Shown here: piece after piece, positions 11,683-23,656 of the stretch
How positions within the stretch are numbered: position 1 is the stretch's first letter
Layout: every line of letters begins with the position of its first letter
Origin: Isoetes taiwanensis
Taxonomy: Eukaryota > Streptophyta > Lycopodiopsida > Isoetales > Isoetaceae
Assembly: GCA_021234155.1 (NCBI GenBank)
Contig: JAJEKV010000124.1
Location: forward strand, 1-64,000
Direction of reading: 5' to 3'
Length of the DNA: 64,000 bases
Notes under the pieces: generated by a model
The model's input: only the letters and a program-made list of their open reading frames with translations
Databases searched by the model: none
Told to the model about the DNA's origin: nothing
Translations under genes and position numbers: made by a program

Positions 11683-12175
11683 TTAACAACAGTTACCAAT
11701 GATGGGATCACCTTCGTGTTCCTTAGGATGTGGGGTACTGTCAATGTGGACACGACCACAAATTGCGAACCATAGGCATAATAGGTTCCTTCTAGATAAA
11801 TGTTCTTTTATTTTATAGGGGGTGGACCCTTCAACCACAACCTAATTATTTCATTTATATAAACTGATATATTGACATGTGCAGGCCAGTGAGCAGTACG
11901 TGACCTGCCCATGTATAGAGGGTTGCTGATGGCCCGACTTTTCCAGCTTTCATGGTGTTACATGTAGTCCTTATTGTTACCCTGCTATTTGATATTGGAC
12001 TTCGGTCCTTGAACTTGTTGCTTATGATAATCATGTGAACTGCACTTCGGTGCTTAAACTATTTTAAACTTGGAAGTTTTAATATATTATCTTCTGAAAT
12101 AAGGAATTTCCTTCCTTCATAATCTCAGTTACTACATTTATATCTAACCCCAATGCTGAGGACAGCATTATTTCT

Positions 12176-12188
12176 AAGGAGGGGAGAA
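12176..12188 (+). promoter_or_regulatory. Polypurine tract of the chromovirus
   Basis: The purine run AAGGAGGGGAGAA lies immediately before the TGTGACG start of the 3' LTR, the expected site for plus-strand priming. Confidence 0.85.
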
Positions 12189-13796
12189 TGTGACGTTCCA
12201 AGTATTTATACGGTATAAGTATAAATATGTTGACACGTCACCTAGTATAGATACGCCACCATGGGGTAGACCTAAAAGGGATTAAATTAGCTATGCTAAT
12301 TTAATTATTAAGGATAAAAACCTATAATTAGGGAACTAATATTTAAAAGGGATAATTAAGTTAATTATGGTTTGGGAAGGTGCCACGTGGCCAACATCGA
12401 TTGGCTAACATGGTGATACTAATTGAGACCAATAAGGTGGATCACCACCCCCATATCCGCCACAATTCACCTTGAGCAGTGGAGCGCCACCCTTGTGACC
12501 AGAGCTGAGCGCCACCTTGAGCAGTTGAGCGCCATCCTTGTGACCAGAGCTGAACACCAAGACCAAGAAGATGGAAATCCCCAATGATAACGGGTCCAGC
12601 AGGAACACAGGTGGGTGGCTAGTGTAGTTGTGAATTCTAGGATAGCGCCCCTGTTGGGCACCTGTTGGGTTGGTTGTCTGTTCTCTCTGTGTTTTTACTC
12701 GTAGGAACTAACCCTTGATTGTAAAGGTAAGTTCATTCTCTTTATATTCTGATTCTGGGTTTGCTCTCAAAGGATGGGTTGTTAGTTTTTGCATAGTATT
12801 ACTCTTGGAAATGGGGGAATCACGGGGGGTAGAGACCTCTGAGCCCATTTATTGTAGTATGCTCCTAGATAAAGCCTTGTATTATCCCATTAGTTGCGGC
12901 CTGTGTACAAGAGACCACCGGGTCATAGATGTTATGGATTGGCTTAGCACCAGAGAAGGGACACAGTGGTGAAGTGGGGGTGGGGTCTTGCACGAACATA
13001 AAAGGCTCCTGAGACTCCTACAGTGGGCTAGGCCCGATAGCCGGTCACGTAGAGGGCCGGGTATGGGTCTGACACTCCCTGGGTGTAGAGGTGTGACCCT
13101 ATGGGGCACCTTGCACTTTGAGTAGAATTAGGGTGAGTAAGTCGGGTATGGATGCGGGGGTCGCTGATGCGGCACGTATTCTCTAGCTCACCCATGGAAC
13201 CACTGTGATCCTGGAAGGGGACGCTTCCCTGACCTGCCTCATCGGACCGGGGCGTCATGAACCCTGGAGTAGGCTCAGCAGGGTGATACCTCGAGCCTGC
13301 GTCTCCGGAAGGCTATAGCGAAGCCATAGCGTGACTCGACCCATCTGCAAAGTGTGCACAGGAGGGGCGGATGAAGTGGACAACCCTAGCCGATGTTCTA
13401 TGCCAGCCAACGCCAGGTTATACCTCTGTCTGCTGATCTCTTGAGGCCGAGCCGTCAGTCTATCCTCACAGGAGTCTGAACCGGGGTAGAACCTGGGGTT
13501 TGGGGTGTTTTCTTAGGTTTAGATGCATATTCTTTGCCGTTGGTATTTGGATGGATGCGCCACCCTTCGTGGTGGTTATTTATATGTGATTTATGCTGTG
13601 TGCTAACCCTTGTATTCACGCTTCCGCGACGTAGGAGCCCATTGAAGGCGTGGGCCGAATGACCCCTCTGTGTCCTTCACTTGAGCGTCGTATTATAGAC
13701 GGCCCGAGTTAGACGGAGGGCCCTGCTCATGGCAAGTTGGTTGCCATGGGAGGGGAACGTCCCCGTATGTATACGGCCGAGGGTGGTATATGTTCA
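12189..13796 (+). repeat. 3' LTR of the chromovirus
   Basis: Starts TGTGACG after the polypurine tract and ends TGTTCA, so it has TG...CA ends. It aligns with 671-2237 throughout. Compared with the 5' copy it shows many small insertions and deletions, mostly beside CG or G-run positions, for example at 12430-12540 and 13010-13090. Confidence 0.9.
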
Positions 13797-16044
13797 GGGG
13801 GCATCACAATGCCCCCACAAATTGACCCATATTGAGATCCAAGCACCTGTAAAAGATCTTGATCCCTGTAGTTGCCCAACATTTGCATGACCTTAACTTG
13901 GTGCTTACATAAGTTGCCCTTGGCTCCCCAGGGACAGTCACAGCATGCCCAGTTCTTGTGTGCCCCGTTCACAAAGTATGGTCCTTGCCCTAGAGTGCGT
14001 TCACTTTGCACTTCTGCCTCACCTTCCTCGAAGTTAGTGAATGTGACCTGTTCATCAGCAATCTTCCTTGCACCCAATATGGCACACTGTATTATCTCTT
14101 CCTGGGAGGTGTTCACCACAAACCCTGCTTCCTTCATGGACCTAGATGACAGGAGAATTATATTCTTGCAAAATCAAAATAGGCTACAAATGATGATTAG
14201 AAGTTATACCTGATGTATGCCATGTGTGTCTCCACGTTGTTGGTTAGAATGTAGAGGAGCCAGTCAATCCTCCGTCCTCGGAGTGCTCGTTTTGAAATGC
14301 CCGGGCGCCTTTTCAAGGCACAATGCCATGCCTCTATGGCTGCATTAGTCTCTTGGTTGGAGTGAGGGTACATCCTTGTAGCCAATACCCATTGGCAAAT
14401 GTTTTTGGTCCACTCCTTACTCATGTAAGCCGCCAACTTGGGGTACTAAGGATACTTCCTCAATAAGTCTTCCAATTTCCTAGTTGCCTCCCTCCTTACT
14501 GCCTCCCTATACTCTTCACCGTACACATTGTCCCGTAGAGGACCTTCTGTCCTGTACATAATGTAACCAAGTTCCTTGAACAGATCGTTACGTGCCACCT
14601 TGTTCTTGATGTTCTTCTGCAACCACTTGATCCAAGCCCTCCTCACGTGCCATATGCAAATTTGCACGGGCACATTAGGAAAAACCTATGAAATTAAACA
14701 ATGTTAGTACAGTTCCAAGGATTAAAGTTTGACAAGTTACTTTTTTCACGGCCTTTATCTCAGCATGGGCATCATCTGTAATGATGCAAGAAGGTTGCCA
14801 ATCAGGATCATCTCGGCATAAGGACTCCTTTAGTGCTTGCATCCACTTTGTTATAGCTCCACTCTTTTGAGAATTGGTAATAACGTAAGCCAATGGTAAA
14901 CCATTGGAATACTCATCAAAGGCGAGAAGTGTGAAAAGATAGAACCTGCATTAAACCATACACAATAATCAAATCAACACACAATAAAAGTTGAGGAAGA
15001 ACCGCACCTCTTGTCGTTTGTTTTGAAAGTAGAGTCCATGCAAATGGCTTTGTTCTTGCCAAATTTCAACATGGACTCCCTTTGGATTGGAGTCATAACT
15101 CCTAATTGAAACAAGTCTCCTTGCTCATACATGAACACAGAATCTTGATGTTGTTGAACCCTAGTGGGAAGATCTTCATGTAGCTTCCATGTGTTACGAG
15201 AACAACTCCCTTTTCAATATTGTACACGTCCCAAATTTTCAACACATCATCCCTACACATGCTTTCCTGTCCATTCACTTCAAGTCTCAACCTCCACCTC
15301 TCTTCATGCATGTTCATGACACTACGTGGCATGTGCCATTGGACAAGCTTCTGTCTTACCCATTCCCTCAATTCTTGTGAGATCCAGGGTGCTAGCTTGA
15401 ACTTAACTCCAGAGGATGGGTCAACAAACCTACCATGGCAGGGCAAACCTTGGATATTCTTGTGATCAAACCCATAATAAGTGATATGTGAAAATTGCGG
15501 AAGGAAATAGAGTTGCCCGATTGTGAAATGGCTTTGGCGCAGCCCTCACGTATGCCCTCTCCCCTCTCAACCCTTTTTCTGCGTGTGTGCGGTGGGCGTG
15601 GTCTTTCCTCAACCACATGAGTGTTTCTTTGTCTTGTCACGAGGTCCATATGAACACCAATATCTGTATTGTGCATTACAAGTTAGTTTTGAGCTACTAG
15701 GTGCAATCTTAATGACAAGCACCTCAAATGACTTAAAAAGCAAAATTATAATCAAACACATAGCGAGCAAACACATAATCTTCGACTCATGATTTAAAAC
15801 AAAAACACATGAATCAAACCAATACCTCTTCAACGTCATATAGGAATCCTTGTAGGGTCTTTTTAACACTCTCTCGGGCCTTTGAACTTCTTAGATAGAA
15901 ATTGGCGGTGCTTCACAATTCCTCTGCTCCCCAAGAGCGAAATCTTGGACCCGGTGCGTATGGATGTAGCAAGTCCAAACAAGCATCGGCCACCCCTTGA
16001 ATATCGGTACAAAATGCTCTTGGGATACCAATGTAAGTTGCCAT
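13797..16044 (-). pseudogene. Mutator-like (MULE) transposase with SWIM zinc finger, interrupted
   Basis: Read on the minus strand from about 16044: an N-terminal exon starting MATYIGIPRAF with a GTAT donor at 15835, a region with the PCHGRFVD motif at about 15435, MDSTFKTNDKR (first catalytic Asp) at about 15005-15040, LPLAYVITNSQKSG at 14880, TDDAHAEIKAV (second Asp) at about 14770, CIWHVRRAW at 14650, NQETNAAIEAWH (probable catalytic Glu region) at 14360, and a SWIM finger CDCPWGAKGNLCKH at about 13900-13945. This order is that of plant MULE transposases. There are several introns and at least one frameshift near 15140. The reading frame runs directly into the 3' LTR end at 13796, so the retrotransposon seems to have cut the 3' end. 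No TIRs were identified. Confidence 0.85.
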
Positions 16045-16429
16045 GATCAAACAAGGCCATTTGGAGGTGTTGAGGGCGTATTTCAGCCCTAAAATTTGGA
16101 AATAAAAACATTAAACACAAAATGACAACGCTTGTTTAAAGCCCTTGAACTTACCTCTTCTCTCTTCTCCTCTAACTTCGTCCATAGGCCGCCGCGCGTA
16201 CGGCCGCATTGCGCTCCTCCTCCATGCCTCGCTACGCCGACATCAACATGCAGCGGGGATGAACCACACTCGGATGGTGATCCGGAGGGTGGTCTCGAAG
16301 CGTCCGCGTGTTTTCATTGTATTGGTGTGTGGGTGCATGGGGCGGCAAAATTCAAACCGACCACGATTAGTCCGCCGCTATCTCCACCGGTCCAAACATT
16401 CTTATATTCGGCCTCTCAGGAATCGCGGG
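16045..16429. other. Region upstream of the MULE gene, no gene recognised
   Basis: GC content rises from about 16180. The two overlapping open frames at 16132-16477 (plus) have no domain and low-complexity composition. This may be MULE 5' leader or promoter. Confidence 0.3.
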
Positions 16430-17230
16430 GAAAATGGCGATGGGGATCGGGAGGAGGGATCACATAGGCCCGGATAGCGTCGCGTTATCGCCTGGGGTGA
16501 TCAGGAGGAGGGATCCCCATCCAGGGTGCCCGGGGGATCCCTGAGGAGGGATCACATAAGCGAGAGAAGGCCCCGTTAGTATCGGCCGGGTGATCACGGA
16601 GGAGGGGATCCGGGTCGGGGTGCCGGGATCCCAGAGGAGGGATCACCACGGCTGATAGCGCCCTGGAACAACAATGCCCGGCCTGCAGCACGTGATCCAA
16701 GTCACGGGATCCACGCCACCATATCGGGAGCCACTCTACGGCGATAGCGCCCCACCAAGTATCACTATAGGGGTGATCCCCGAGAGGGGGGATCACCACG
16801 CGCGATAAAGGCCCACCGCTATCTCGACCATGGGGAGGTGACCCGAGAGGGGATCCGGCCCCGGTGCCCGGGATCCCGGGAGGAGGGGGGATCACGGCCG
16901 GATAGCGCCCGGCCGTTATCTTCACCACGGGTGATCCCGAGGAGGGGGATCACCTCTACGGGATAGGGTCCGGCCGCTATCACCACCACGGTGATCCGAG
17001 GAGGGGATCCACATCGGTGCCCGGGATCCCGGGAGGTGGGGATCAACTTCGCCCGGATTCGTCCGTTATCGCCTGGCCGGGTGATCCCGGAGGAGGGGAT
17101 CCGCGTCCGGGGTGCCGGGGATCCCGGAGGAGGGGATCACCTCGGCGGATATCGTCCGCCGTTAACAGCCAGCGGCCGTGGGGATCCCGGAGGAGGGGAT
17201 CGCGTGGATGATCCCGGGGCGGGGATCTCT
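16430..17230. repeat. GC-rich degenerate tandem array of GATC-containing units
   Basis: A core resembling GATCCCGGAGGAGGGGATC recurs about a dozen times, often as pairs separated by CCGGGGTGCCGGG-like sequence and followed by a GGATAGCG..CCG..TATC stretch. Starts of the GGTGATC element fall near 16496, 16589, 16772, 16834, 16927, 16989 and 17077, so spacing is irregular (about 60-95 bases, once ~180). Nearly every unit contains GGATCC or GATC half-palindromes. Open frames here on both strands are by-products of the high GC content. The array ends about 170 bases before the duplicated segment that holds the HDA14-like gene. Confidence 0.8.
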
Positions 17231-17602
17231 GAGGCGCGGACGGCCGCGATTGCACGGGGGTTTGGACGGCGGGGATGGTCTGGACCGACGTGGCGTCTGC
17301 CGTACCTCAGAACGGGTCCCCCGAACGGACCCCATCGAGAGAGACCCGGGATCCCGGAGGCCGGTAAATTTATCTCCGGGATCACCGAATCAAGGGTAAA
17401 AGTATCAGGCCGAATTTCCACTAACGGCAACGACACAAAATAATTATAGCAAAGTCCAGTAGATTTGTTACACATCATTACATCATTGACGGCAATTTGT
17501 GCATCTTTCCACTGGACGTGGTAGACGCACATGTGGCATTAAAATTCATGACACAAAACAAAAAAGGATTATCAATTCTGTTGTATGGTTTAGTATCTAT
17601 CC

Positions 17603-20168
17603 ATGGCTGCAGTCCTGTTTGCAGGAGCAGGTTGGCCTATTGGATATGGTTGTCAGTTCTCCTTCGATATGTAGTGTAGTGATTTTTTTGTTTCCATTCA
17701 ATCAATTTATGTTGATTTGCAGTGCGTGCATCTTTTCGGCCCATGCTAAGACTGGGAACTTTGAAAAGCCTAGAACAGCATTCCATGTCCCCAAATTATC
17801 GTCAATTTTGTGTCAGCTCAAACCTTTTGAATGTGGGAGTATCGGTGGATGAAATTTTGGATGCACGTATTGTTTATTCTGCCGTGCCAGCCATCAACCA
17901 CAATCAGGTCAGTGTAGATTTTATGCTCCTCTTGAAGCTTTGTTTGTCCGTTTGGGTCTCAAATGTTCCTGCCCTTTGTATATACAGGAGGGACACTTGG
18001 AATGCCATGCCAGGCTTGCTGCAATCCTACAAGGACTTGAGAATGCAGAGATCACTCCCCAGGTATATACCGTCCAAGTCGAATTGCGGACATTATAAAG
18101 CGGCGGTTCCTTGATCTGAACCAGCATGCATAGTAGATAAATTGCCATCTATTAAATCAGAGAATGTAGATTGCATCATTATGTTTAAATGTGTCCTTCA
18201 GATGTGAGCTTTTAGGAGTTGAAACAAGGGTCTGAATGTGAAGAGTAAACCAGATCAATTTATCAATAGAGAAGATGCTGGTAATTTATCAATAGAGATG
18301 CTGGTTATTTATTTCTGCAGTTAGAAGTTTGTAGGATCCATAAACTAAACTGCCTTACTTCAAAGCATGACCTGAATAAGAAACAAAAAGGAGGAGGCAA
18401 CAACACTCTTAATGCAAGCTATGCTGGTACATGTCGATGCTAAGGTTATCAGCATTTCATTTATGTAAACAAATCTTTACTTTTCTAGTGCCATCTTATT
18501 GTAGCCTTGGTAATAATGTTTTCCAAACTATATTTAAAAATGTTTGAGAAGATTATGTAGTGTTCGATCGAATTCATATTCTAGCGAATGTCTCAGATGC
18601 GTGGAAAACAAATTTTGAAAATTCAAGATTTTAAACCAGCGTCAAAAGAGGATGTTGCAGCTGTACATTCAATGTTTTATATAAACGGCTTGGAAAAGGT
18701 GATTGCCAACTCTTTGCATGCTATATCTTGATACCATTTCTAAGTAGCAGCTCACTCTTCATATATAAAGCATTTCAGGCAATGATAAAGGCAGGGGAAG
18801 AAGGCCTTATATTCCTAGATTCAGCACCAACATATGCCACCGTATCTGTAAGACTGAAATTTGTTTTAATGGGTACAAACTTATTTAGTGCTCTGAAGTT
18901 CCCCATGAGTGCATTACTGGGTTCGTAACTTGACTACAAATAAACATCATGATTGTGCTTTTCATATGCACTTGAAATCTGCAAATGAAGTCCTTATTTT
19001 ATATTTTGTGCTGATCCCAGTCATGCTTGCATTCCGTTTCATAACCTATAAGAGAGATCCATAAGTATGAAGATGGTTCCTTAACATAGTCATTTACAGA
19101 CATTCAGTGATTCCATGAGCGCGGCGGGTGCAGGATTGGCTGTAGTAGATACTGTGGTGTGCAGTTCCTTCCTGAGATTGTTTTGGGTTGTTGGATCTAG
19201 ATTTTTGAGATCTAGATATTTTCAATAGTTTCCTTTTGCAGATTGCAGCCTCAAAACTGTCTCTAAAGCCACCTAGTGGGTTTGCCTTGGTTCGGCCTCC
19301 TGGACATCATGCTGTGCCATCAGGGCCCATGGGATTTTGCATCTTCGGCAATATTGCCATAGCAGCCAAGTATGCACAAAGAATGCATGGCTTGAAACGT
19401 GTATATATTATAGACTTTGACGTTCATCATGGAAACGGTACGCAAGATGCATTCTATAATGACCCCGATATATTTTTTCTCTCTACTCATCAGGTACAAG
19501 CTTAAGATCAGTTATTATTACCTTGCTATGGGTTGTGGTCCTTTGGGTTGACCTTTGGTGGGTTAACAAGATATTATTTCATTTGTTAGGAGGGCATTTA
19601 TCCTGGAACTGGTAAATTAAAAGAAGTAGGTGAAGGGGCCGGTGAAGGAACTACTTTGAATGTACCCTTACCTGGAGGCTCAGGGAAGGAGGCAATGCTT
19701 ACTATATTTGAAGAGATAATTGTTCCAAGCTGCCAAAGATTCAAGCCTGACATTATATTAGTTTCTGCAGGGTCTCTCCCTCCCTTTCACCCACTTCTTC
19801 CATGTTCTCTCTTATTGCCTGAATATTCAGTGCTCATCCGAGACCTTTTTTGTTTAATTTTATGCAGGTATGATGCTCACGTTCTAGATCCGCTGGGGAG
19901 CCTACAGTTTACTACTGCAACATATTATCAATTGGCTTCAGGCATCAGGAAACTTGCAGATGGACTTTGTGGTGGTCGTTTGGTGTTTTTCCTTGAGGGT
20001 GGCTACAATCTCAAATCTTTATCTTCAAGTGTGGTTGATACCTTCAATGCCTTGTTAGAAGAAAGAAGCACTGCAAATTCTATGAGCAGTTTAGAAGTTC
20101 TTTATGAAGAACCCATGAAGGCAGTCAGAGGAACAATCAACGAGGTCAAAGCATTGCATAGCTTGTAA
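17603..20168 (+). CDS. HDA14: HDA14-like histone/protein deacetylase (copy A, intact)
   Basis: Zinc-dependent deacetylase of the HDA14 type, a class II-like plant HDAC family reported in plastids and mitochondria. Exons: 17603-17630 (tentative), 17723-17907, 17988-18062, 18597-18698, 18779-18847, 19100-19156, 19242-19493, 19590-19771, 19868-20168, all with GT-AG borders and one continuous frame of 416 residues. The family signatures are present: PAINHN, RPPGHHA with the catalytic His pair (about residues 194-195), [11 protein letters not shown] with zinc ligands Asp232 and His234, [13 protein letters not shown] with the third ligand near 319, and FFLEGGYN. The first 60 residues are Ser/Arg-rich and could be an organelle transit peptide. 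The first exon is uncertain; the rest is firm. Confidence 0.92.
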
Positions 20169-22279
20169 GTATGATCATATATGTCAGTGCATCCATCATC
20201 ATAAAGTCACCATGCATGCAAAAGCACACAATTAAACAAATCTTTTAACTTGCACTCTAGCCCCATATATCTTATTCAACGTATCTTAGAAAGAAGCAAC
20301 ACAAGGTCTACTTTAAAGCCTGAAAAGGTTGCTACAATTATCCATATTATTATTACTTGACAATGACAATGTTACAGAAGCTTTCAATTTTAGATAGCAT
20401 GAAATCTTTTGCTTATGTCTTTGTGATATGGATGAGGTGGATTCCTCTAAAAGAATGTCTGTTTGGATCAAGATATACAAAAGTAACTTACATAATCCAA
20501 GATGGGAATGTCTTCTGCATCTCGAAATTAGCAACTTGATTTTTGCATCAACGAGAATCAATATCAAATTTAAACAAGAAATTGGAGATATAGTTTGTGC
20601 GTTTGGTCCACTGAAGGAATACCTTGATGACTAACGGAAAAAAATAACTTGCTCTCTATATGGCTCTCACAACAAGATCTTTTCAATATTGACTTTATCA
20701 ATGGAATTGCGCTAATTTACATCAGCAATACGATTCCACTCTACTTCATAATTGCTTTCTGCTCTCAGTAAGCTGCAGAACACTATTGAAAAGGGGTCAC
20801 CTCACTCACAAGGGATGTAAGATTAAATTCCAAAAATGCTCCTTTCCGTTTGACCCTCTCAAGCCAGTATCTATGATGCAGACTGCTTATGTGCATTTAT
20901 AGGATTTAAATCTGGTCTTCTGGGATCCCAAATGCCTAGGGACAATTTTCTCCTCAACTGCATCTTTCATTGCTATAGAGTGCAGAGCTGATAGGCCGTC
21001 TTTCATGCAATTGAACCTCTTTAAAAGCATTCCCTCTTGAACTCACTTTCCTAGACATGTTTGAGATGGAACAATCTTTGCTCCTAAGATTGAATGGTTT
21101 GTCTTCTATTTGTCCTAGATGCAAGAAGCAGTTGCATGGAGAAGGGAAATGTGTACAGCAAAGTTGCATGGAGAAGGGAAATGTGTACAGCAACGACCAG
21201 CGAGGAGGAAGCCCACACAAATCCAGACAAACTGAAGCTCTTTTCTATCCTCTTGGAGATATCAGCTCAAGAGAAGATGAATCAAGAGCCTCTGCCCTTT
21301 CCTCGGGATGATAATTATGACGAAGAAGGGCCTTTTTACCATGACAGATCAAGGAATTGTAGTAGAAGAAGAATCAGAATACCACAAATAATCAAAGAGA
21401 AAATGGTGCTTGTTAACAAAGAATTAGCTGAAACATTAAGAGAAGTTCAAAATTTTTGCAAATAAAATTCACAAGATGGTTTCTGATATAGTGCATGACT
21501 TTGCCATGAACCTAAGGCCTGTGGATGACTTTGCCATGAACTTAAGGCCTCCCAGACTTCAAGATTACAATATTTTCAAAGCAAAAACACATGGACTTCT
21601 GTTCCCAATTTCTGGACCTTGATGTTTGTCCACGTGCTACTCAAAACGCAAGTTAGAAAAGGTCATCCAGGTAAATGTTCACAATGCTGCTTCTTGTTTT
21701 AGTGCACATTGTTGTGTTCCTATGACTTCCTGTAGGCAAGCGGGAACCCCTGATTTAAATGATTTGGATTTTACCAAAACTCATTCTCAAGCGTTATTAC
21801 CATGTGACTCCCTAATCCTGGGGGGTGCACGCAAGAAAAACCGCAAAAACCATGTGAGTGTAAGGGAGAGATTTTTTTTGTCCAACCATACCATATAAGT
21901 ATGGGAGGAGGATTTTTTCGCTTGAATTCCATATAAATTATATCATATAAATATGGTAGGGGTATTTGAAATATGGGGGAAATTTTTTAAGAAAAATTCC
22001 GCATAAGGTTTAGTTTACCTTTTTATGCACGTACATGCCCTATCTGACTTACATTAGCTGCACCCCGGGGCTCTAATGAGAAATGTGTTCAATCAACCTA
22101 CCAAGACATAGATTCTATATCGATAGAGCAAGGCTTGAATACACTAGAACAATTTAGATGAGTTTTTTGAGTTAGTAATCCCTGATTCAAGAAAAGAGGT
22201 CCAATTGGAGGGTAGATGTGCTAAGTACATTACGTTACAGAGAAGCCCTTTACCCTTCATATACCTTTCTCTAGCAACC
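20169..22279. other. Duplicated spacer after HDA14 copy A, no gene recognised
   Basis: Also present in copy B (41004-43457). Two short frames are partly kept in both copies: one ending at 20634, residues ending PLKEYLDD, and one ending at 21465, charged with RRRIRIPQIIKEK. Neither matches a family I know, and both could be chance or untranslated sequence. A tandem repeat of 32 bases (GCATGGAGAAGGGAAATGTG...) is present at 21130-21190 only in this copy. AT-rich sequence with repeated CATATAA/TATGG motifs lies at 21880-22010. Confidence 0.4.
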
Positions 22280-22615
22280 ATGAGACTTCTCACTTGGAAT
22301 TTGAAGGGTTTTTAAAGGGCATGCTAAAAGGAGGAAGTGCATTGCCACTGCGAGTGTCGCTAAAGCATATATCATTATCATACAAGAATGTAGACTTCCA
22401 CTATTTGAATACGCCAACCTTGGTGCATGGATTAAAACTAAAATAATCTCTTGTGTTATACCTGCTGATAGTACTTAAAGGTGGTCTAGATACTTTCTGG
22501 TATAGTATCCATACCATTCCTTCTAATAAATAGCCTAGTGTTATTCTAAAACTTTATGAACATCATATTGCCTACATTAATATCTATGCCTCAACTAATC
22601 CCTATGAGAATTGAA
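22280..22615 (+). mobile_element. L1-like LINE endonuclease fragment (copy A)
   Basis: Starts MRLLTWNLKGF, the typical beginning of the apurinic-type endonuclease of LINE ORF2. In shifted frames it continues with YIIIIQECRLP (the QE catalytic motif) and AYINIYASTN. It is truncated near 22615 where an oppositely oriented LINE end begins. Confidence 0.75.
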
Positions 22616-23124
22616 TTGTTTTTTCCATCTACGGAGACCAATCGGTCTATGGGACTCACAAAAATAGTAGCTGGCCTACTACGATCCAGGATTAAAAAAC
22701 CATCAACGAAGGATATTTGAGAGAAAAACCCGAGCAGTAATAGATTTGCTGATGAACTATACATTTTTAATAGATATGTGATGATCAGGGGCATAATTGA
22801 CAGGTAATTGACTCGCATGTCCAATATCTCCTGGATATAGGATATCAGCTCTTCTACTGCAGGTGCGTTCATCATCACATGTAGCGGCTGATCAGGTGTA
22901 ACCAAGCCCTCATAGTGTGTTGGGCAGTGTTGAAGTGTATGGGCCTCATCTTCAATAATCTGGAGTTGGCCGCATTTGCAGATCCATTGTTCACGCTCTT
23001 CCCTAGCCCATCTGCATGTCTCACTTTTGAGATGGTGTGTTTCCCTGTGAATGGAGGCAATTGCCCTATGCTTTTCCACCAGTAAGTGTGTTAACAGGTA
23101 TTGTTGTGGACTCTTGACAAGCAC
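22610..23124 (-). mobile_element. LINE 3' end, minus strand (copy A)
   Basis: The minus-strand frame contains CKCGQLQIIEDEAHTLQHCP, a C..C...H...C zinc-finger pattern like that at the C-terminus of plant LINE ORF2 proteins, followed by a diverged tail. It abuts the plus-strand endonuclease fragment, giving a tail-to-tail composite. Confidence 0.65.
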
Positions 23125-23306
23125 AAGAATCTAGTTTTTGTAGTGCAAGGTATTTACCAACTCTAAAGCACTTTTATCCCAAAGCTTACTTTGGAAACAT
23201 GTATCTAGATTTGTTTCATGTGGTTGTGATCCTCATTGTATGTACAATTTCGTATTTTTCAGAGGCGCTTCCATGTTTCAGAGCGCCTTTTGACCGTGAG
23301 TTTCGT

Positions 23307-23656
23307 ATGGCCAGGGGCAAGAAGGCAGGAGGACCACCCGGCAAAGGTGATCCAATAGAATATGAGGGCGACTCGGCTCATATTGTCTCTTTTCTCCACG
23401 ATTTGAAAACCAAGGTGCTAGGATTACGTGATGAAGTGGTTACCCTCAGGAGAACGGTTGCTGAACTAGTAGAACAATTGTTCAGAAGTGGGATATAGTA
23501 ATTCAGAAAGTAGAAGCAAATTCGAATCCACCCGCAGATTACATTGAACAAATTAGAGTTCTTGAAGCCAATTTGGCGGGTTTGATAGCTGAAACCACAC
23601 AGGAGCAAATGAAGTTGCATAAGGAGCATGTTGCAGTAGAATAGGCCGAGATGGAT
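23307..23656 (+). mobile_element. LINE ORF1 N-terminal part (copy A)
   Basis: MARGKKAGGPPGKGD opens a basic segment followed by a predicted coiled coil (LRDEVVTLRRTVAELVEQLF), as in L1-type ORF1 proteins. The frame stops at 23498, with more coiled-coil-like sequence to 23640. The homology with copy B breaks at 23656, where a TIR element starts; in copy B the ORF1 continues further. Confidence 0.65.

Larger units (their letters stand above)
671..13796 (+). mobile_element. Ty3/gypsy chromovirus carrying a histone H3 domain
   Basis: Full-length LTR retrotransposon of about 13.1 kb. In order: 5' LTR, a tRNA-iMet primer-binding site at 2249, three extra ORFs (H3-bearing ORF-A, acidic ORF-B, ORF-C), gag, aspartic protease, reverse transcriptase, RNase H, integrase, chromodomain, polypurine tract and 3' LTR. 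The order PR-RT-RH-IN with a C-terminal chromodomain is that of the chromovirus branch of Ty3/gypsy elements. At about 13 kb it is more than twice the usual size, because about 4.7 kb lies between the PBS and gag. Every long frame is broken by one-base frameshifts or single stops, so this copy is probably not autonomous as assembled. The two LTRs also differ by many small indels. I found no matching target-site duplication (bases before 671 and after 13796 differ). Confidence 0.93.
17403..23656 (+). repeat. Segmental duplication, copy A
   Basis: Matches copy B (37054-44801) in the same orientation, with few substitutions by eye. The shared left edge is a 38-base stretch (17403-17440 against 37054-37091). 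The shared right edge is the GAGATGGAT at 23648-23656 against 44793-44801. Copy A alone has about 80 extra bases near 17491-17575 and a 32-base tandem duplication near 21130-21190. Confidence 0.95.

Noticed and set aside
671-13796. An integrated plant pararetrovirus
   Set aside because: LTRs, PBS, integrase and chromodomain are those of a Ty3 LTR retrotransposon; no movement protein is recognised.
16485-17532. Overlapping open frames of 64-150 residues on both strands
   Set aside because: They arise from the GC-rich repeat array; translations are Pro/Gly/Arg-rich and repeat the unit.
20357-20634. A real gene conserved in both duplication copies (PLKEYLDD frame)
   Set aside because: The frame is split in copy A and altered by a repeat expansion in copy B, and no domain is seen; sequence similarity is explained by the recent duplication.
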